Shown here piece after piece: positions 46,155-56,665 of a DNA stretch of 64,000 bases. Source of the stretch: Endozoicomonas montiporae CL-33 (GTDB lineage: Bacteria; Pseudomonadota; Gammaproteobacteria; Pseudomonadales; Endozoicomonadaceae); contig NZ_CP013251.1 of assembly GCF_001583435.1 (NCBI RefSeq), positions 373,501 through 437,500 on the forward strand. Direction: 5' to 3'. A program made the translations under genes and the position numbers. Under the pieces are notes generated by a model. It worked only from the letters and a program-made list of their open reading frames with translations, had not been told where the DNA came from and did no database searches. Numbering within the stretch: position 1 is the stretch's first letter; every line of letters starts with the position of its first letter.

Positions 46155-47177
46155 TCAGGATTTTGACCGATCCAGCCAGTAACTGGCAACGTCCAGCATA
46201 CGATTTGAAAATCCCCATTCATTGTCGAACCAGCATAGCAGCTTCAGCAGTTTTCCGGAGGTCACTTTGGTTTGGGTACCGTCAATAACGCAGGAGCGGG
46301 CATCGTGGTTAAAATCCACAGATGCATGGGGTTCATTGGAAATGCCCATAATACCTTCCAGCCGTCCCCAGGAGGCTCTTTCCAGAATCAGGTTTACTTC
46401 TTCTTCCGTCGTGTCACGCTGAACATGGACGCATAAATCCATGCAGGAAACATTAATAGTGGGAACGCGAACCGAGTTGGCTTTAAAGCGACCCTTCAGT
46501 TCAGGCAGCAAACGGTCAATACCTTTTGCCAGTCCGGTATCCACCGGAATGATGGAGTGCAGGGCGCTGCGTGTCAGTCTCAAATCACTTTTGTGATAAG
46601 CATCAATGACCGGCTGGTCATTCATGGCAGAATGAATGGTGGTTATAGAGCCGTAATCAATGCCCAGCGATTCGTTCAGTGTTTTCAACACCGGAACAAT
46701 ACAGTTAGTCGTACAGGAGGCACTGGACACAATACGATTGTCGGGTTTGATGGACTCTTCATTGATGCCAAAAACAATGGTGGCATCCACATCGGGTCTG
46801 GCGGGTTGGGAAAACAGCAGTCTGGGTGCGCCACTTTCAAGGTGAAGTTCTGCCGTCTGGCGATCGTTGAATGCCCCGGAGCACTCCAGCAACAGATCGA
46901 TATCATGGGCTTTCCAGTCGATGGCCTGCGGACGGTCAGCATTAACAATCTTTATGCGGTCCCCATCCACAAGCAGTTCATCACCCGAATGCTCTACTCT
47001 GGCCGGAAAACGGCCATGGGTGGTGTCATACCGGGTCAGGTAGACCAGTGTTTCTATATCCGACAACTCGTTAATGGCAACGACCTGCATTTTATTGCGG
47101 TAGCCATTTTCATAGAGCGCCCTCAGAACACTCTGCCCGATACGGCCATAACCATTGATAGCGACCTTGAAAGCCAT
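46155..47177 (-). CDS. epd: Erythrose-4-phosphate dehydrogenase (GAPDH family)
   Basis: The 340-residue protein has the NAD site VAINGYGRIGQSVLRALYE and the catalytic Cys in VSSASCTTNCIVPVLK. The segment TTIHSAMNDQPVIDAYH is typical of Epd; in GapA the equivalent is T.H.YT..Q. Epd makes 4-phosphoerythronate for pyridoxal phosphate synthesis. It lies upstream of pgk, as in E. coli (epd-pgk-fba), with a 237-bp gap. A GAPDH role is the alternative. Confidence 0.9.
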   Translation of the reverse strand: MAFKVAINGYGRIGQSVLRALYENGYRNKMQVVAINELSDIETLVYLTRYDTTHGRFPARVEHSGDELLVDGDRIKIVNADRPQAIDWKAHDIDLLLECSGAFNDRQTAELHLESGAPRLLFSQPARPDVDATIVFGINEESIKPDNRIVSSASCTTNCIVPVLKTLNESLGIDYGSITTIHSAMNDQPVIDAYHKSDLRLTRSALHSIIPVDTGLAKGIDRLLPELKGRFKANSVRVPTINVSCMDLCVHVQRDTTEEEVNLILERASWGRLEGIMGISNEPHASVDFNHDARSCVIDGTQTKVTSGKLLKLLCWFDNEWGFSNRMLDVASYWLDRSKS

Positions 47178-47231
47178 GTCACTCCAGCCCTTTCCCCTGA
47201 TGAGTGGCTCATTATAAACAGGAATAGTGAA

Positions 47232-47801
47232 CTATGGTTTGCTATTGCCCGGAATGGGCGACGAAATCAGCACATACACTGTCCAGTCATCCGAGAATAA
47301 CCCTTTGGTGTTGACCATCTGCGATGAGCCCCGAACCTGGCCATTCAGCAGATATTCGGTTTTTTCACCTTTCGTCTTTTGACCATTACTGTCGGGCAGC
47401 TTTTCCGTCCGTGTGGCAACGTTTTCCGGCTTGACGCACTGCTGGATGGTGGCATTGGTTTCATCATAAATGGCCCGGGCAGACTGGGCATCAGGCAGCA
47501 CTTTGCTGCAGACAAAACTGTACCGGTTTGCCCACTGCCAGATTTCACAATGGGCTTGCAAGGGTTGATAGGTGGACTTCCACAGTGTGATTTTATTCTG
47601 AAAATCAGGCTGCGTGCGAATTGCCTGAAAACCGTTGCTGCTGTTATCGAACACATAATTCAGCTGCCCGCAGACATCTGTCTGATCAGGCTGTTTTGCT
47701 GCCAGCTGTACTTCTTTTTCAAGATGAGAGGCACAGCCAGTCAGGAACCCGGCCAGTATGGCAAGGATCAGGGTAGAACCGGAAATGGATCGAATAGCCA
47801 T
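47232..47801 (-). CDS. Hypothetical lipoprotein
   Basis: The open frame starts at 47858, but AGGAG lies before the ATG at 47801, which begins MAIRSISGSTLILAILAGFLTGC. LTGC is a lipobox, so the protein is probably anchored by lipid at the Cys. The mature part (about 165 residues) has several Cys (CGQL, HCEIW, FVCSK, QQCVK) that could form disulphides. No domain was recognised. It lies upstream of epd in the same direction. Confidence 0.65.
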   Translation of the reverse strand: MAIRSISGSTLILAILAGFLTGCASHLEKEVQLAAKQPDQTDVCGQLNYVFDNSSNGFQAIRTQPDFQNKITLWKSTYQPLQAHCEIWQWANRYSFVCSKVLPDAQSARAIYDETNATIQQCVKPENVATRTEKLPDSNGQKTKGEKTEYLLNGQVRGSSQMVNTKGLFSDDWTVYVLISSPIPGNSKP

Positions 47802-47907
47802 TAAAAACTCCTGGAACCTGATTTTTTTATGGAAGAGTGCAGGAGGAATGTCGAGCAATATGTGTCCGGTATTGTAACACAGGCTGAAACTTTTTCAGTT
47901 TGAAGAG

Positions 47908-49320
47908 TCAAAAACGATAGTTCAGCTGTGCGGCTACAATGTGAGAACTGTTTTTGTACTTGCCGGTCAGTTTACCGTAGCTTTCATCCACTGCATGGGG
48001 TGGCGTGCCTTTGTATTTTGATTCAGAGATTTTGCCTTTATCCAACACAACGTAAGCGTAGGAAAGGTCAATGCCCAGACTCTCCGTTGCCTGCCAGTTT
48101 GCGCCGCAGGTAAACCAGTTCCGGTCTGCATCCGCAGAGCGGGCGGTACGGTTTTTGTCGTTTACCGGGGAGTTGTCTCTCATGTAACCGAAGCGTAACA
48201 ACCAGCGTGGTGAGACCTCATAGGAAGCCCCGGCAGAATACGCCCATACGTCTTTCCAGTTCATGGGAATATAAGACGATGGATTAGTAGTGATTTCAGG
48301 GGGCAGGTTAGGGAAACCTCCGGACAGGTGAACGGTCATATTCTTTCTGGCTTTCACATAAAATTCTTCAAAGCGGCTCCAGCGAGTCCAGGTAGCGTCT
48401 GCCATCAGAGTCCAGCGAGGTGCAGGTTTGTGGGTAATGCTCAGGGCAGCGCGTTCAGGCATGTTGATATCGAGTTTTGCGCCTACTTTGTCATTGACGC
48501 TGGCGTTAATCACAGGGTTCTCGGGAATTGCCAGTTTGCCATGAGCCTTGGTGTCGCCGTCCAGAGTAAAATCAAGCTGTGAATGGTAAACGACACCTAG
48601 CATGGTTTGCTCACTCACCTGCCATATTGCACCGACATTCCAGCCAAAAGTGTTGTCATCGCCTTCAATGGTGGCATCCAAAGGTAAAAAGTCCGGAACT
48701 CCGGCACTTTGTGTCAGCTTGCCTTTGACGTGGGAGCCGATCAAACCAAAACCGATGGCAACGTTGTTGTGCAGTTTAAACGACAACGTGCCTTGCAGAT
48801 TGATCACTTTGACACTGGTTTTATCGGCAAAATATTTACCGGGCCAGTTGCTTTTGTAGTCCAGTTCGACGCCATAAGGTCCATAGGCACTTAAACCAAA
48901 GGCAATTTTCTCATTAACAGGCATGGAAAAATGCCCAAAGGGAACCAGCTTTGTTTGTTGAAAGTCTGTGGTTTTGCCAGAAATGGTTTCGCCACTGACC
49001 AGTCCGCCAAATCTTGGGGGGCGAGTAAACTGTCCTTCAAATTCGCCACCCTTGAGGATCACAGCTGAACCGGCAGAGAATATATAAGCAGGTATGAAAC
49101 TGATGCCTGCCGGGTTGTTTGCAGCAATAGACGCATCAACGGGGTTTGAGGCACGTCCCGCAAAGCCTGTTGCCATATAACTGGCCGAGTTTTCATTAAT
49201 GCCATAGCCTGCTGCCAGACACTGTGATGTTGAGGTAATAGCAATAGCAATAGCAATAGCAATAGCGATAGCGATAGATAAGGAGGCTAATTGGTAAAAG
49301 CAGGTTGAGAGTTGATGCAT
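47908..49320 (-). CDS. OmpP1/FadL-family outer-membrane porin
   Basis: GAGGT before the ATG at 49320 supports MHQLSTCFYQLASLS as the start. The signal peptide holds an (Ile-Ala)n run and ends near QCLAAGYG. The mature N-terminus AGYGINENSASYMATGFAGR and NNPAGISFIP match the FadL plug domain, and the C-terminus ends in Phe (AAQLNYRF) as outer-membrane barrels do. Mid-length segments such as GFGLIGSHVKGKLTQ agree with the family. It probably takes up long-chain fatty acids or other hydrophobic compounds. The signal-peptide repeat is listed separately. Confidence 0.88.
   Translation of the reverse strand: MHQLSTCFYQLASLSIAIAIAIAIAIAITSTSQCLAAGYGINENSASYMATGFAGRASNPVDASIAANNPAGISFIPAYIFSAGSAVILKGGEFEGQFTRPPRFGGLVSGETISGKTTDFQQTKLVPFGHFSMPVNEKIAFGLSAYGPYGVELDYKSNWPGKYFADKTSVKVINLQGTLSFKLHNNVAIGFGLIGSHVKGKLTQSAGVPDFLPLDATIEGDDNTFGWNVGAIWQVSEQTMLGVVYHSQLDFTLDGDTKAHGKLAIPENPVINASVNDKVGAKLDINMPERAALSITHKPAPRWTLMADATWTRWSRFEEFYVKARKNMTVHLSGGFPNLPPEITTNPSSYIPMNWKDVWAYSAGASYEVSPRWLLRFGYMRDNSPVNDKNRTARSADADRNWFTCGANWQATESLGIDLSYAYVVLDKGKISESKYKGTPPHAVDESYGKLTGKYKNSSHIVAAQLNYRF
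49235..49276. repeat. Hexanucleotide tandem repeat in FadL-like signal peptide
   Basis: Seven units of 6 bp lie head to tail: one GTAATA, four GCAATA and two GCGATA. On the minus strand they encode alternating Ile-Ala in the hydrophobic core of the signal peptide. Copy-number change would keep the frame but alter the core length. Confidence 0.9.
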
Positions 49321-49470
49321 GGTAAACCTCGACAATGATCCTGAAATGGAAGTCGAACAGTAAAGGGCATCCGTTTTTTATAGTTTGTCTGGGAGAAAAC
49401 GCAGGAGAAATATTAACGGTTGGTCATTTTAAAGACGGCTCTGATCGTTTACAGAGCCACCGATAAACAA

Positions 49471-50085
49471 TTATTTTGAGACCTGGGGTAGCTGAAAGCG
49501 CGGCAGGGAAATATTGTTGTAGAGGGCAAACAGGCGCATAAACAACACCAGGCTGGCAGAGATAACGGTTGTCAGAGCGTATCCCAGCACCGGGTTCAGA
49601 ACCACAAACACAGCTCCACCGGCAATGGCTGCCGAGGCATACACTTCTTTGCGCAAAACGTTTGGCATTTCATCGGCCAGAATGTCGCGAATAGCGCCAC
49701 CGCCACAGCCGGTCAAAACACCCATCATCACGGCAACCACGGGTTCTGCCCCATAGGTCAGAGCTTTGCCAACACCGATCACCACAAACACGGCCAGACC
49801 CAGGGCATCTGCGACCTGTAATGGCCATCTGGCTTTTTCATGCCAGTTACGCAGGGCAATGGCGAGCAGGGTAGAAGCAAATATGACCGTTATGTAGAGC
49901 GTGTCCTGAAACCAGAATACAGGGGTGGCGCCTAACAGCAGGTCGCGGATGGTACCTCCGCCCACCGCTGTAACAAAAGCCAATACCATGGCACCAAATA
50001 TATCCATGTCTTTACGACAGGCGACCCAGGCTCCGCTGATAGCAAAAACAGCGGTACCGAATAAATCCAGGCTATATAACAGCAT
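49471..50085 (-). CDS. TRIC-type channel/UPF0126 membrane protein
   Basis: An in-frame upstream extension to 50184 exists, but the conserved start is MLLYSLDLFGTAVFAISGAW at 50085. The protein (about 204 residues) has two repeats of three to four membrane segments, each with the glycine-rich motif of UPF0126/YicG: VTAVGGGTIRDLLLGATPVFW and GVLTGCGGGAIRDILADEMP. Related proteins form trimeric cation channels (TRIC). A small hairpin at 49437-49458 probably terminates it. Confidence 0.88.
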   Translation of the reverse strand: MLLYSLDLFGTAVFAISGAWVACRKDMDIFGAMVLAFVTAVGGGTIRDLLLGATPVFWFQDTLYITVIFASTLLAIALRNWHEKARWPLQVADALGLAVFVVIGVGKALTYGAEPVVAVMMGVLTGCGGGAIRDILADEMPNVLRKEVYASAAIAGGAVFVVLNPVLGYALTTVISASLVLFMRLFALYNNISLPRFQLPQVSK

Positions 50086-50260
50086 GTTCAGACTGACTGT
50101 GCAGGTTAGAAAGTAGACGGAATTATATAGCCGCTGATCTATGGGCAAATATAGCCGGAAACCGTTGCGGGGTGCGGGGCGCACTTACGCTTCAGGTGGA
50201 TAGTGAGTTGAGCGGAGGAGGAGTGAACCACAACACTCTGAGTTGTGATTCACCGAGTTT

Positions 50261-51520
50261 TCAGGCAGAAATTTTTTCTTTGCTTGCAAATGATTCCTGC
50301 TGTGGCTCAATCTCAGTTGCTGGCACTCCGCCGTTGCTGACCAGTAACAGGCTTATTACAGACAGTGTACCGCAACCCGCCATAACCATTGCCATTGGCA
50401 TTGCAGTGCCATCGTGTAGCAGTCCGACAATGGCTGTGGTTGCTGCACCAATACTGAAACGCAGAGCGCCTGCCATGGCATTGGCAGTTCCGGCAGAGCG
50501 AGGAAAGTGGGCTAAAGCCAGTGCGTTGGAGTTTGGTCCGGTCAAACCAATACAGCCGACATAAACGACAACGGGTAAAACAATTCCCGCCAGTCCGGCA
50601 TTCCCTGTTTTAGCGTTCAGAAGCAAGGCAAAGGCTGCTACAGCAGCACTCATGCTGCCGGTTCTGAGAATATTAAACAGAGGCATACGACCAATCAGAC
50701 GGATGTTGATCATATTCATAATGCCCATGGCAACAATGTTCAATCCAAACACCAGTCCATAGCTTTCCGGGTCAATGCCATACAGTTCGATGTAAACAAA
50801 GGGCGATCCGGCAATAAAGGCAAACATTCCGCCAAAGAAGAAGCCGTGACAGAGAATGCAGCCCATGGCATTACGATTTTTCAGAACACTGAGATAAGTA
50901 GCGGCCAGCTCTTTCGCCGGTACAACCAGACGGTGATCTTCTTCCAAGGTTTCAGGAACACGCCATAACGCCAGGCCCATTGCCAGAAAGGCCAGAGCTG
51001 CGAGGAAAATGAACAGGCTTTCCCAGCCAAAGAACCTCAGGATCTGACCACCCAGTAGCGGTGCAAGCAATGGTGCAACCGTCATTACCAGCAGAATAGA
51101 CGACAAAGCTTTTGCACTTTCCTGACGGGGAAACAGATCCCGTACCATCGCCGGAATCGTCACCATAACAGCAGCGCCCGCCATGGCCTGCAGTATCCGG
51201 ACAATAATCAGCTGATCAGCGGTGGTACACATGGCTGCCATAATATTGGTGGCGATGTAGCCGATCAGGCCGGGTAATAATACTTTCTGACGACCAAAAC
51301 GGTCAGACAGAGGCCCGTAAAGCAGTTGTCCAATGGCAAAGCCGATGGTGTAGGCACTGAGAGTAAACTGAATTCTGCTGAGAGGTTCGCCCATATCCTC
51401 AGCAATCGCTGGCAGAGCCGGAAGGTAAAGGTCAATGGCCATAGGGCCAAGCATGGTGAGAGCACCAAGCGTCAGAATGAAAAGCATCCTTTCATTCTTA
51501 TTATGTATATCGATGGTCAT
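50261..51520 (-). CDS. Bcr/CflA-family MFS drug exporter
   Basis: The 419-residue protein has 12 membrane segments. The Bcr/CflA pattern is clear: GPMAIDLYLPALPAIAEDMG after the first helix, then FTLSAYTIGFAIGQLLYGPL-SDRFGRQKVLLPG (MFS loop motif), and LLAPLLGGQI in helix 5. Such transporters export drugs such as bicyclomycin or chloramphenicol, or sulphonamides, by proton exchange. The true substrate is unknown. It is divergent from no close neighbour and is followed by a small palindrome near 50223-50251. Confidence 0.88.
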   Translation of the reverse strand: MTIDIHNKNERMLFILTLGALTMLGPMAIDLYLPALPAIAEDMGEPLSRIQFTLSAYTIGFAIGQLLYGPLSDRFGRQKVLLPGLIGYIATNIMAAMCTTADQLIIVRILQAMAGAAVMVTIPAMVRDLFPRQESAKALSSILLVMTVAPLLAPLLGGQILRFFGWESLFIFLAALAFLAMGLALWRVPETLEEDHRLVVPAKELAATYLSVLKNRNAMGCILCHGFFFGGMFAFIAGSPFVYIELYGIDPESYGLVFGLNIVAMGIMNMINIRLIGRMPLFNILRTGSMSAAVAAFALLLNAKTGNAGLAGIVLPVVVYVGCIGLTGPNSNALALAHFPRSAGTANAMAGALRFSIGAATTAIVGLLHDGTAMPMAMVMAGCGTLSVISLLLVSNGGVPATEIEPQQESFASKEKISA

Positions 51521-51701
51521 ACAACTGCCTGAGAGAAAGATATAGACGACAGAGTCGTTATTGGTTCCTTCTGTTTGATGGGTTTTTTGGTAGACGATTT
51601 ATGTCGTAAACAGAGGAACAGGCAATTATAAAATTTATCGAAATATAAATATATCCGGTTAGATCGAAGTTTTTAAGGAAGTGTTGGGTGATGATTATGA
51701 A

Positions 51702-51728
51702 AGACCTGTCACGGAAAGCGACAGGTCT
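51702..51728 (-). terminator. Terminator-like hairpin after iron alcohol dehydrogenase
   Basis: AGACCTGTC and GACAGGTCT form a perfect 9-bp stem with a 9-nt loop, followed on the minus strand by TTTC. Confidence 0.6.
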
Positions 51729-51762
51729 GTTCAGGTCTCAGCAATAACTGTGATTGGTAGAG

Positions 51763-52914
51763 TTACATTGCTGCAGCAAAGATTGCTGTAATTTCTTCAG
51801 CGGTTGCCTGCTTGGGGTTTGTCAGACCACAGGCGTCTTTCAGAGCGTTTTCTGTCAGTGTCGGGAAATCTTCTTCCTTAACGTTCAGAGCTTTCAGACC
51901 GGTCGGAATGTCGATGCGTGCAGACAGAGCCTTAATCGCGTCAACCGCTTTCTGAGCAGCTTCATCAGCAGACAGGCCTTCAATGCTAACACCCATAGCT
52001 TTGGCAACATCAGCCAGACGTTCGGAAGCCACTTGTGCATTAAACGCCTGAACGTGTGGCAACAGGACTGCATTGCAGACGCCGTGTGGCAGGTCGTAAA
52101 AACCACCCAGCTGGTGTGCCATAGCATGAACATAACCCAGGCTGGCGTTGTTGAATGCCATACCAGCCAGCAGTTGTGCATAAGCCATCTGTTCGCGGGC
52201 TTCCATGTCATCGCCATTGCTTACGGCGTTTTCCAGGTGTTCGCTGATCAGCTCAATGGCTTTGATCGCACAGCAGTCAGTCACCGGTGTAGCAGCTGTG
52301 GATACGTAAGCTTCTACTGCGTGAGTCAGGGCGTCCATACCGGTTGCAGCCGTCAGGGATTTTGGCATGCCATTCATCAGCGCAGGATCATTAACAGACA
52401 TCAGTGGGGTGGTGTTTTTGTCAACGATCGCCATTTTCACATGACGTTCTTCGTCAGTGATAATGCAGAAACGGGTGATTTCGCTGGCAGTACCCGCAGT
52501 GGTGTTAATGGCTACCAGCGGGAACTGTGGTTTTTCAGACACGTCTACACCTTCGTAGTCGCGGATGTTACCACCGTTTGCGGCAACCAGTGCGATGCCT
52601 TTGGCGCAGTCGTGTGGAGAACCACCGCCCAGAGAGATAACGAAGTCGCAGTCGTTTTCCTGCAGCAGTTTCAGACCGGCTTCAACGTTGCCGCAGGTCG
52701 GGTTTGGCTGGGTACCATCGAATACCACGGAAGTGATGCCTTCTGCCCCCAGTTTTTCGGCAACAGAACCTACAAGACCGATGTCGTTCAGTACTTTGTC
52801 AGTGACGATCAGGGCTTTTTTGAAACCCAGTTTGGTAATGTCGGAAATAGAAGCTTCCAGACAGCCATTGCCCATCTGGTTAACCTGGGGCATGAAGAAC
52901 TTCATTGCGGACAT
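51763..52914 (-). CDS. Iron-containing alcohol dehydrogenase
   Basis: The 383-residue protein has the type III Fe-ADH motifs: NAD-site [27 protein letters not shown], and metal ligands in [14 protein letters not shown] and [25 protein letters not shown] lies before the ATG at 52914. It oxidises short-chain alcohols or reduces aldehydes with NAD. Strong codon bias suggests high expression. It is a separate unit between two terminators. Confidence 0.93.
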   Translation of the reverse strand: MSAMKFFMPQVNQMGNGCLEASISDITKLGFKKALIVTDKVLNDIGLVGSVAEKLGAEGITSVVFDGTQPNPTCGNVEAGLKLLQENDCDFVISLGGGSPHDCAKGIALVAANGGNIRDYEGVDVSEKPQFPLVAINTTAGTASEITRFCIITDEERHVKMAIVDKNTTPLMSVNDPALMNGMPKSLTAATGMDALTHAVEAYVSTAATPVTDCCAIKAIELISEHLENAVSNGDDMEAREQMAYAQLLAGMAFNNASLGYVHAMAHQLGGFYDLPHGVCNAVLLPHVQAFNAQVASERLADVAKAMGVSIEGLSADEAAQKAVDAIKALSARIDIPTGLKALNVKEEDFPTLTENALKDACGLTNPKQATAEEITAIFAAAM

Positions 52915-53152
52915 GGAAAGACTCCCAAAGTATGAAAACAGTTTGAGCTGAAACCGTTAGTAACAGCAGAAAAATCAATACGCTGCATCATATTAAGAGC
53001 TTGGTAGTGCAATATTGATACAGGTCAATAACTATGCAGACTGTCAGAAGTACACATTTTTCAGCGATATGTGTGTGTTTTTTGGGCGGTGGGTGTCGGA
53101 ATTTGATTATTATTTAACATATTTGTTTGTTTTGTCATCAGCGATGGGCGCT

Positions 53153-53186
53153 GAAAAAAAGAAGGGCTTCTTTTCAGAAGCCCTTC
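53153..53186 (-). terminator. Intrinsic terminator of tkt
   Basis: On the minus strand GAAGGGCTTC and GAAGCCCTTC form a perfect 10-bp stem with a 6-nt loop, followed by a run of T residues. Confidence 0.9.
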
Positions 53187-53212
53187 AGATGCAACAGGTC
53201 AGTATCCGAAAA

Positions 53213-55210
53213 TTAATCCAGCATGTCTTCAGCTGCAGCCACAATGTTGTCTACAGTGAACCCGAAGAACGGGAACAGGTCACTGGCCGGAGCAGACTCA
53301 CCGAAGGAAGTCATGCCGATAATACGACCGTCCAGACCCACATACTTGTACCAGAAGTCAGCGTGAGCCGCTTCGATAGCAATACGAGCCGGTACTTCCA
53401 GAGGCAGAACCTGCTGCTTGTATTCAGCATCCTGAGCATCAAACACTTCGGTTGAAGGCATGGACACGACGCGCACCTTACGACCCTGTTCGGTCAGTTT
53501 GGCTTCAGCGTTCATGGCCAGTTCGATTTCAGAGCCGGTAGCGATCAGGATCAGTTCCGGTGTACCCGCGCAGTCTTTCAGGATGTAACCACCACGGACA
53601 ATGTTGGCGATTTTCTCTTCGTCGCGCGCCATGCATGGCAGACCCTGACGGGAGAAGATCAGTGCGCTTGGGCCGTCGTTGCGTTCGATAGCGTATTTCC
53701 ACGCGACTGCAGACTCAACGGTGTCACATGGACGCCAGGTGTTCATGTTTGGCGTAGTGCGCAGGTTGGCCAGCTGTTCGATAGGCTGGTGGGTAGGGCC
53801 ATCTTCGCCCAGACCGATAGAGTCGTGGGTGTAAACGAAAATAGAGCGCTGCTTCATCAGAGCAGCCATACGCACCGCATTACGGGCGTATTCCATGAAC
53901 ACCAGGAAGGTCGCGCCGTAAGGTACGAAACCGCCGTGCAGAGCAATACCGTTCATCATGGCGCTCATGCCGAATTCACGTACACCGTAGAACAGGTAGT
54001 TACCCGCCGCGTCGTCTTTCTCAACGCCTTTGGAACCACTCCACAGGGTCAGGTTGGAACCGGCCAGATCGGCAGAGCCACCCAGCAGTTCCGGCAGCAT
54101 AGGACCGTAAGCATTCAGGGTGTTTTGGGAAGCTTTACGGCTGGCCACTTTCTCGGCTTTTTCCTGACATTCACGAATGTAGGCGTCGGCTTTTTCAGAG
54201 AAGTCGGCAGGCAGTTCACCGCTCATGCGGCGCTTGAATTCTGCAGCGAGTTCCGGGTAGGCAGCAGCATAAGCTTCGAATTTCTCGTTCCAGCCTGCTT
54301 CTTTGGAAGCACCTGCTTTTTTAGCGTCCCAGCCTTCGTAAACGCTGGCAGGTACTTCGAATGCACCGTGGTTCCAGCCCAGACGCTCACGAGTCAGTTT
54401 GATCTCGTCGTCACCCAGAGGCGCGCCGTGGCACTCTTCTTTGCCTTCCTTGTTAGGGGAGCCAAAACCAATGATGGTTTTGCAGCAAATCAGAGTTGGT
54501 TTGTTGGTTTCCGCACGACCGGCTTCAATGGCAGCCTTGATCGCTTCCGGGTCATGACCGTCAACACCTGGTACAACGTGCCAGTTGTAGGACTCGAAAC
54601 GCTTAACGGTATCGTCGGTGAACCAGCCTTCTACTTCGCCGTCAATGGAAATACCATTGTCGTCGTAGAATGCGATCAGTTTACCCAGACCCAGTGTGCC
54701 CGCCAGTGAGCAGGTTTCGTGGGAGATACCTTCCATCATGCAGCCGTCGCCCATGAAGACGTAGGTGTTGTGATCGACGATGTCATGGCCTTTGCGGTTG
54801 AACCGGGCAGCCAGCGCTTTTTCAGCTGCTGCGAAACCCACCGCGTTGGCGATGCCCTGACCCAGAGGACCAGTGGTGGTTTCGATGCCAGGCGCGTAAC
54901 CGTATTCAGGGTGACCTGCGGTTTTGGAGTGGAGCTGACGGAAGTTTTGCAGGTCTTCGATGGAAACATCGTAGCCGGAAAGGTGCAGCAGGGAGTACAA
55001 GAGCATAGAGCCGTGTCCGTTGGACAGGACAAAGCGGTCACGGTCAGCCCACTGGGGGTTGGCCGGGTTGTGGTTCATGTAGTCGCGCCACAACACTTCG
55101 GCGATGTCGGCCATACCCATTGGGGCGCCAGGGTGTCCGGATTTGGCTTTTTGGACAGCATCCATGCTCAGTGCACGGATGGCATTGGCTAGCTCACGAC
55201 GTGAGGACAT
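53213..55210 (-). CDS. tkt: Transketolase
   Basis: The 665-residue protein is full-length. It has the thiamine-diphosphate site [13 protein letters not shown] with later [11 protein letters not shown], the N-terminal [13 protein letters not shown], and the pyrimidine-domain segments [19 protein letters not shown] and [10 protein letters not shown]. It transfers two-carbon ketol units in the pentose phosphate pathway. It is near epd and pgk as in enteric bacteria, but with other genes between. A strong terminator follows. Confidence 0.97.
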   Translation of the reverse strand: MSSRRELANAIRALSMDAVQKAKSGHPGAPMGMADIAEVLWRDYMNHNPANPQWADRDRFVLSNGHGSMLLYSLLHLSGYDVSIEDLQNFRQLHSKTAGHPEYGYAPGIETTTGPLGQGIANAVGFAAAEKALAARFNRKGHDIVDHNTYVFMGDGCMMEGISHETCSLAGTLGLGKLIAFYDDNGISIDGEVEGWFTDDTVKRFESYNWHVVPGVDGHDPEAIKAAIEAGRAETNKPTLICCKTIIGFGSPNKEGKEECHGAPLGDDEIKLTRERLGWNHGAFEVPASVYEGWDAKKAGASKEAGWNEKFEAYAAAYPELAAEFKRRMSGELPADFSEKADAYIRECQEKAEKVASRKASQNTLNAYGPMLPELLGGSADLAGSNLTLWSGSKGVEKDDAAGNYLFYGVREFGMSAMMNGIALHGGFVPYGATFLVFMEYARNAVRMAALMKQRSIFVYTHDSIGLGEDGPTHQPIEQLANLRTTPNMNTWRPCDTVESAVAWKYAIERNDGPSALIFSRQGLPCMARDEEKIANIVRGGYILKDCAGTPELILIATGSEIELAMNAEAKLTEQGRKVRVVSMPSTEVFDAQDAEYKQQVLPLEVPARIAIEAAHADFWYKYVGLDGRIIGMTSFGESAPASDLFPFFGFTVDNIVAAAEDMLD

Positions 55211-55374
55211 AGAAATCAGGGCTCCTGATGATCAAGTCATTGCAATGTGTGTGCGTATTCTAATCGCTATCCGGGCAAAGCGGTATTGCAGAATGTACCA
55301 AAAGTGGTCGTTCAGTGATTTTTTTGGGATGTCCGGTCAGATTATTTGCACTGTAAACGACTGAGCAATGCGAT

Positions 55375-56523
55375 TTACCGGAATCGCAGGTTGTTTTTAC
55401 TGAGTTCCCGAATGTTTTTGCACCCCATCAGTTTCATATCCCTGACCAGTTCTGCGTGCAGGTACGATAGTGCTTTTTCAACACCTGCCTGTCCCGCGGC
55501 TGCCAGTGCATATAGATATAAGCGACCTCCGGAGCAGGCTTTCGCACCCAGCGAAAGCGCTTTTAGGACATGTGTGCCTCTTCGAATGCCGCCGTCACAA
55601 ATGACGTCGATGTTGTGACCGACAGCATCGACAATTTCTGCCAACTGATCAAAAGGCGCACGAGAGCCATCCAGTTGTCGCCCGCCGTGATTGGAAACCA
55701 TTATACCGGCAGCACCCATATCCACTGCCCGACGGGCATCATCCACCGACATGATGCCTTTGATGATGAATGGCTTTTCCCAGTATTTGGCCAGTGCTTC
55801 AGCATCCTGCCAGTTCATGGACTGATCCAGCATGGTATTAAAGTAGTTGGCAACGGACAGCGGAATACTGGAGCCTTCTTTTACGTAGTCCTGCAACTGG
55901 GGCAACTCAAATGTTTGTCGGAAAAAGTAGTTGTAAGTCCACGCCGGGTGCAACGCAAAGCTGAGCAGGCTTTTCAGGGTTGGCTTGGGTGGAACCGTAA
56001 AACCGGTGACCAGATCCCTTTCCCGGTTGCCGCCAACGGTGGTATCGACTGTGAGTGCCATCACATCAAAGTCAGCGGCTTTGCAGCGGTCGATCATGTT
56101 TCTGGTCAGCCCTTTGTCTTTATGAACGTATAACTGAAACAGTTTTGGGGTGTGAATCAGGCTGCTGATTTCTTCAATACTGACCGTACCAAGAGACGAC
56201 AAACCAAACATTGTGCCAAACTGTTCTGCTGCCCTGCCTACGGCCAGTTCTCCTTCATAATGAAACAGCCGTTGCAGGGCAGTGGGCGATAGAAACAGTG
56301 GCATTTTGAGCTGTTGTCCGACGACTGTTGTGGATAAATCCACCTCGTCTGCTCCCCTTAGAACGCCCGGAACCAGGTCGCAGCGATCGAAGGCTTCTGT
56401 GTTTTGTCGGTAGGTTTTTTCGTCATCGGCTGCGCCATCAATGTAGTGGAAGATGGGAGACGGTAGTCGTTTTTTAGCCAGTCGGCGAAAGTCATAAACT
56501 GAATGGCAGTGTTTCAGTTGCAT
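55375..56523 (-). CDS. lldD: FMN-dependent L-lactate dehydrogenase/alpha-hydroxy-acid oxidase
   Basis: The 382-residue protein matches the LldD family: FHYIDGAADDEKTYRQN at the N-terminus, LFLSPTALQRLFHYEGE, the FMN-site IIKGIMSVDDARRAVD, and the active-site MVSNHGGRQLDG with catalytic His, then ICDGGIRRGTHVLKAL. It oxidises L-lactate or another 2-hydroxy acid to the keto acid and passes electrons to quinone. No lldP or lldR is next to it, so substrate identity is moderate. Confidence 0.88.
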   Translation of the reverse strand: MQLKHCHSVYDFRRLAKKRLPSPIFHYIDGAADDEKTYRQNTEAFDRCDLVPGVLRGADEVDLSTTVVGQQLKMPLFLSPTALQRLFHYEGELAVGRAAEQFGTMFGLSSLGTVSIEEISSLIHTPKLFQLYVHKDKGLTRNMIDRCKAADFDVMALTVDTTVGGNRERDLVTGFTVPPKPTLKSLLSFALHPAWTYNYFFRQTFELPQLQDYVKEGSSIPLSVANYFNTMLDQSMNWQDAEALAKYWEKPFIIKGIMSVDDARRAVDMGAAGIMVSNHGGRQLDGSRAPFDQLAEIVDAVGHNIDVICDGGIRRGTHVLKALSLGAKACSGGRLYLYALAAAGQAGVEKALSYLHAELVRDMKLMGCKNIRELSKNNLRFR

Positions 56524-56623
56524 GGGGTTAGCCTGAAAATGCAGAGCGATGGTTAATAGTTATAGAGAGTTTTAAGAGGCGGGAGGGAAATTTGTCAGAG
56601 GGTGTTTTGTAAGGACATAAAAC

Positions 56624-56648
56624 AAAGGCAGCTATAAAAGCTGCCTTT
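56624..56648 (-). terminator. Terminator of cold-shock gene
   Basis: AAAGGCAGC and GCTGCCTTT form a perfect 9-bp stem with a 7-nt loop; on the minus strand it is followed by a GTTTTA tract. Confidence 0.75.
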
Positions 56649-56665
56649 GTCGGGTTGAACTGAGA

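Noticed and set aside
51754..52935. Long plus-strand open frame opposite the iron alcohol dehydrogenase
   Set aside because: Antisense shadow produced by codon bias; low-complexity composition rich in Phe, Gln and His.
53789..54709. Plus-strand open frame opposite tkt
   Set aside because: Antisense shadow of transketolase.
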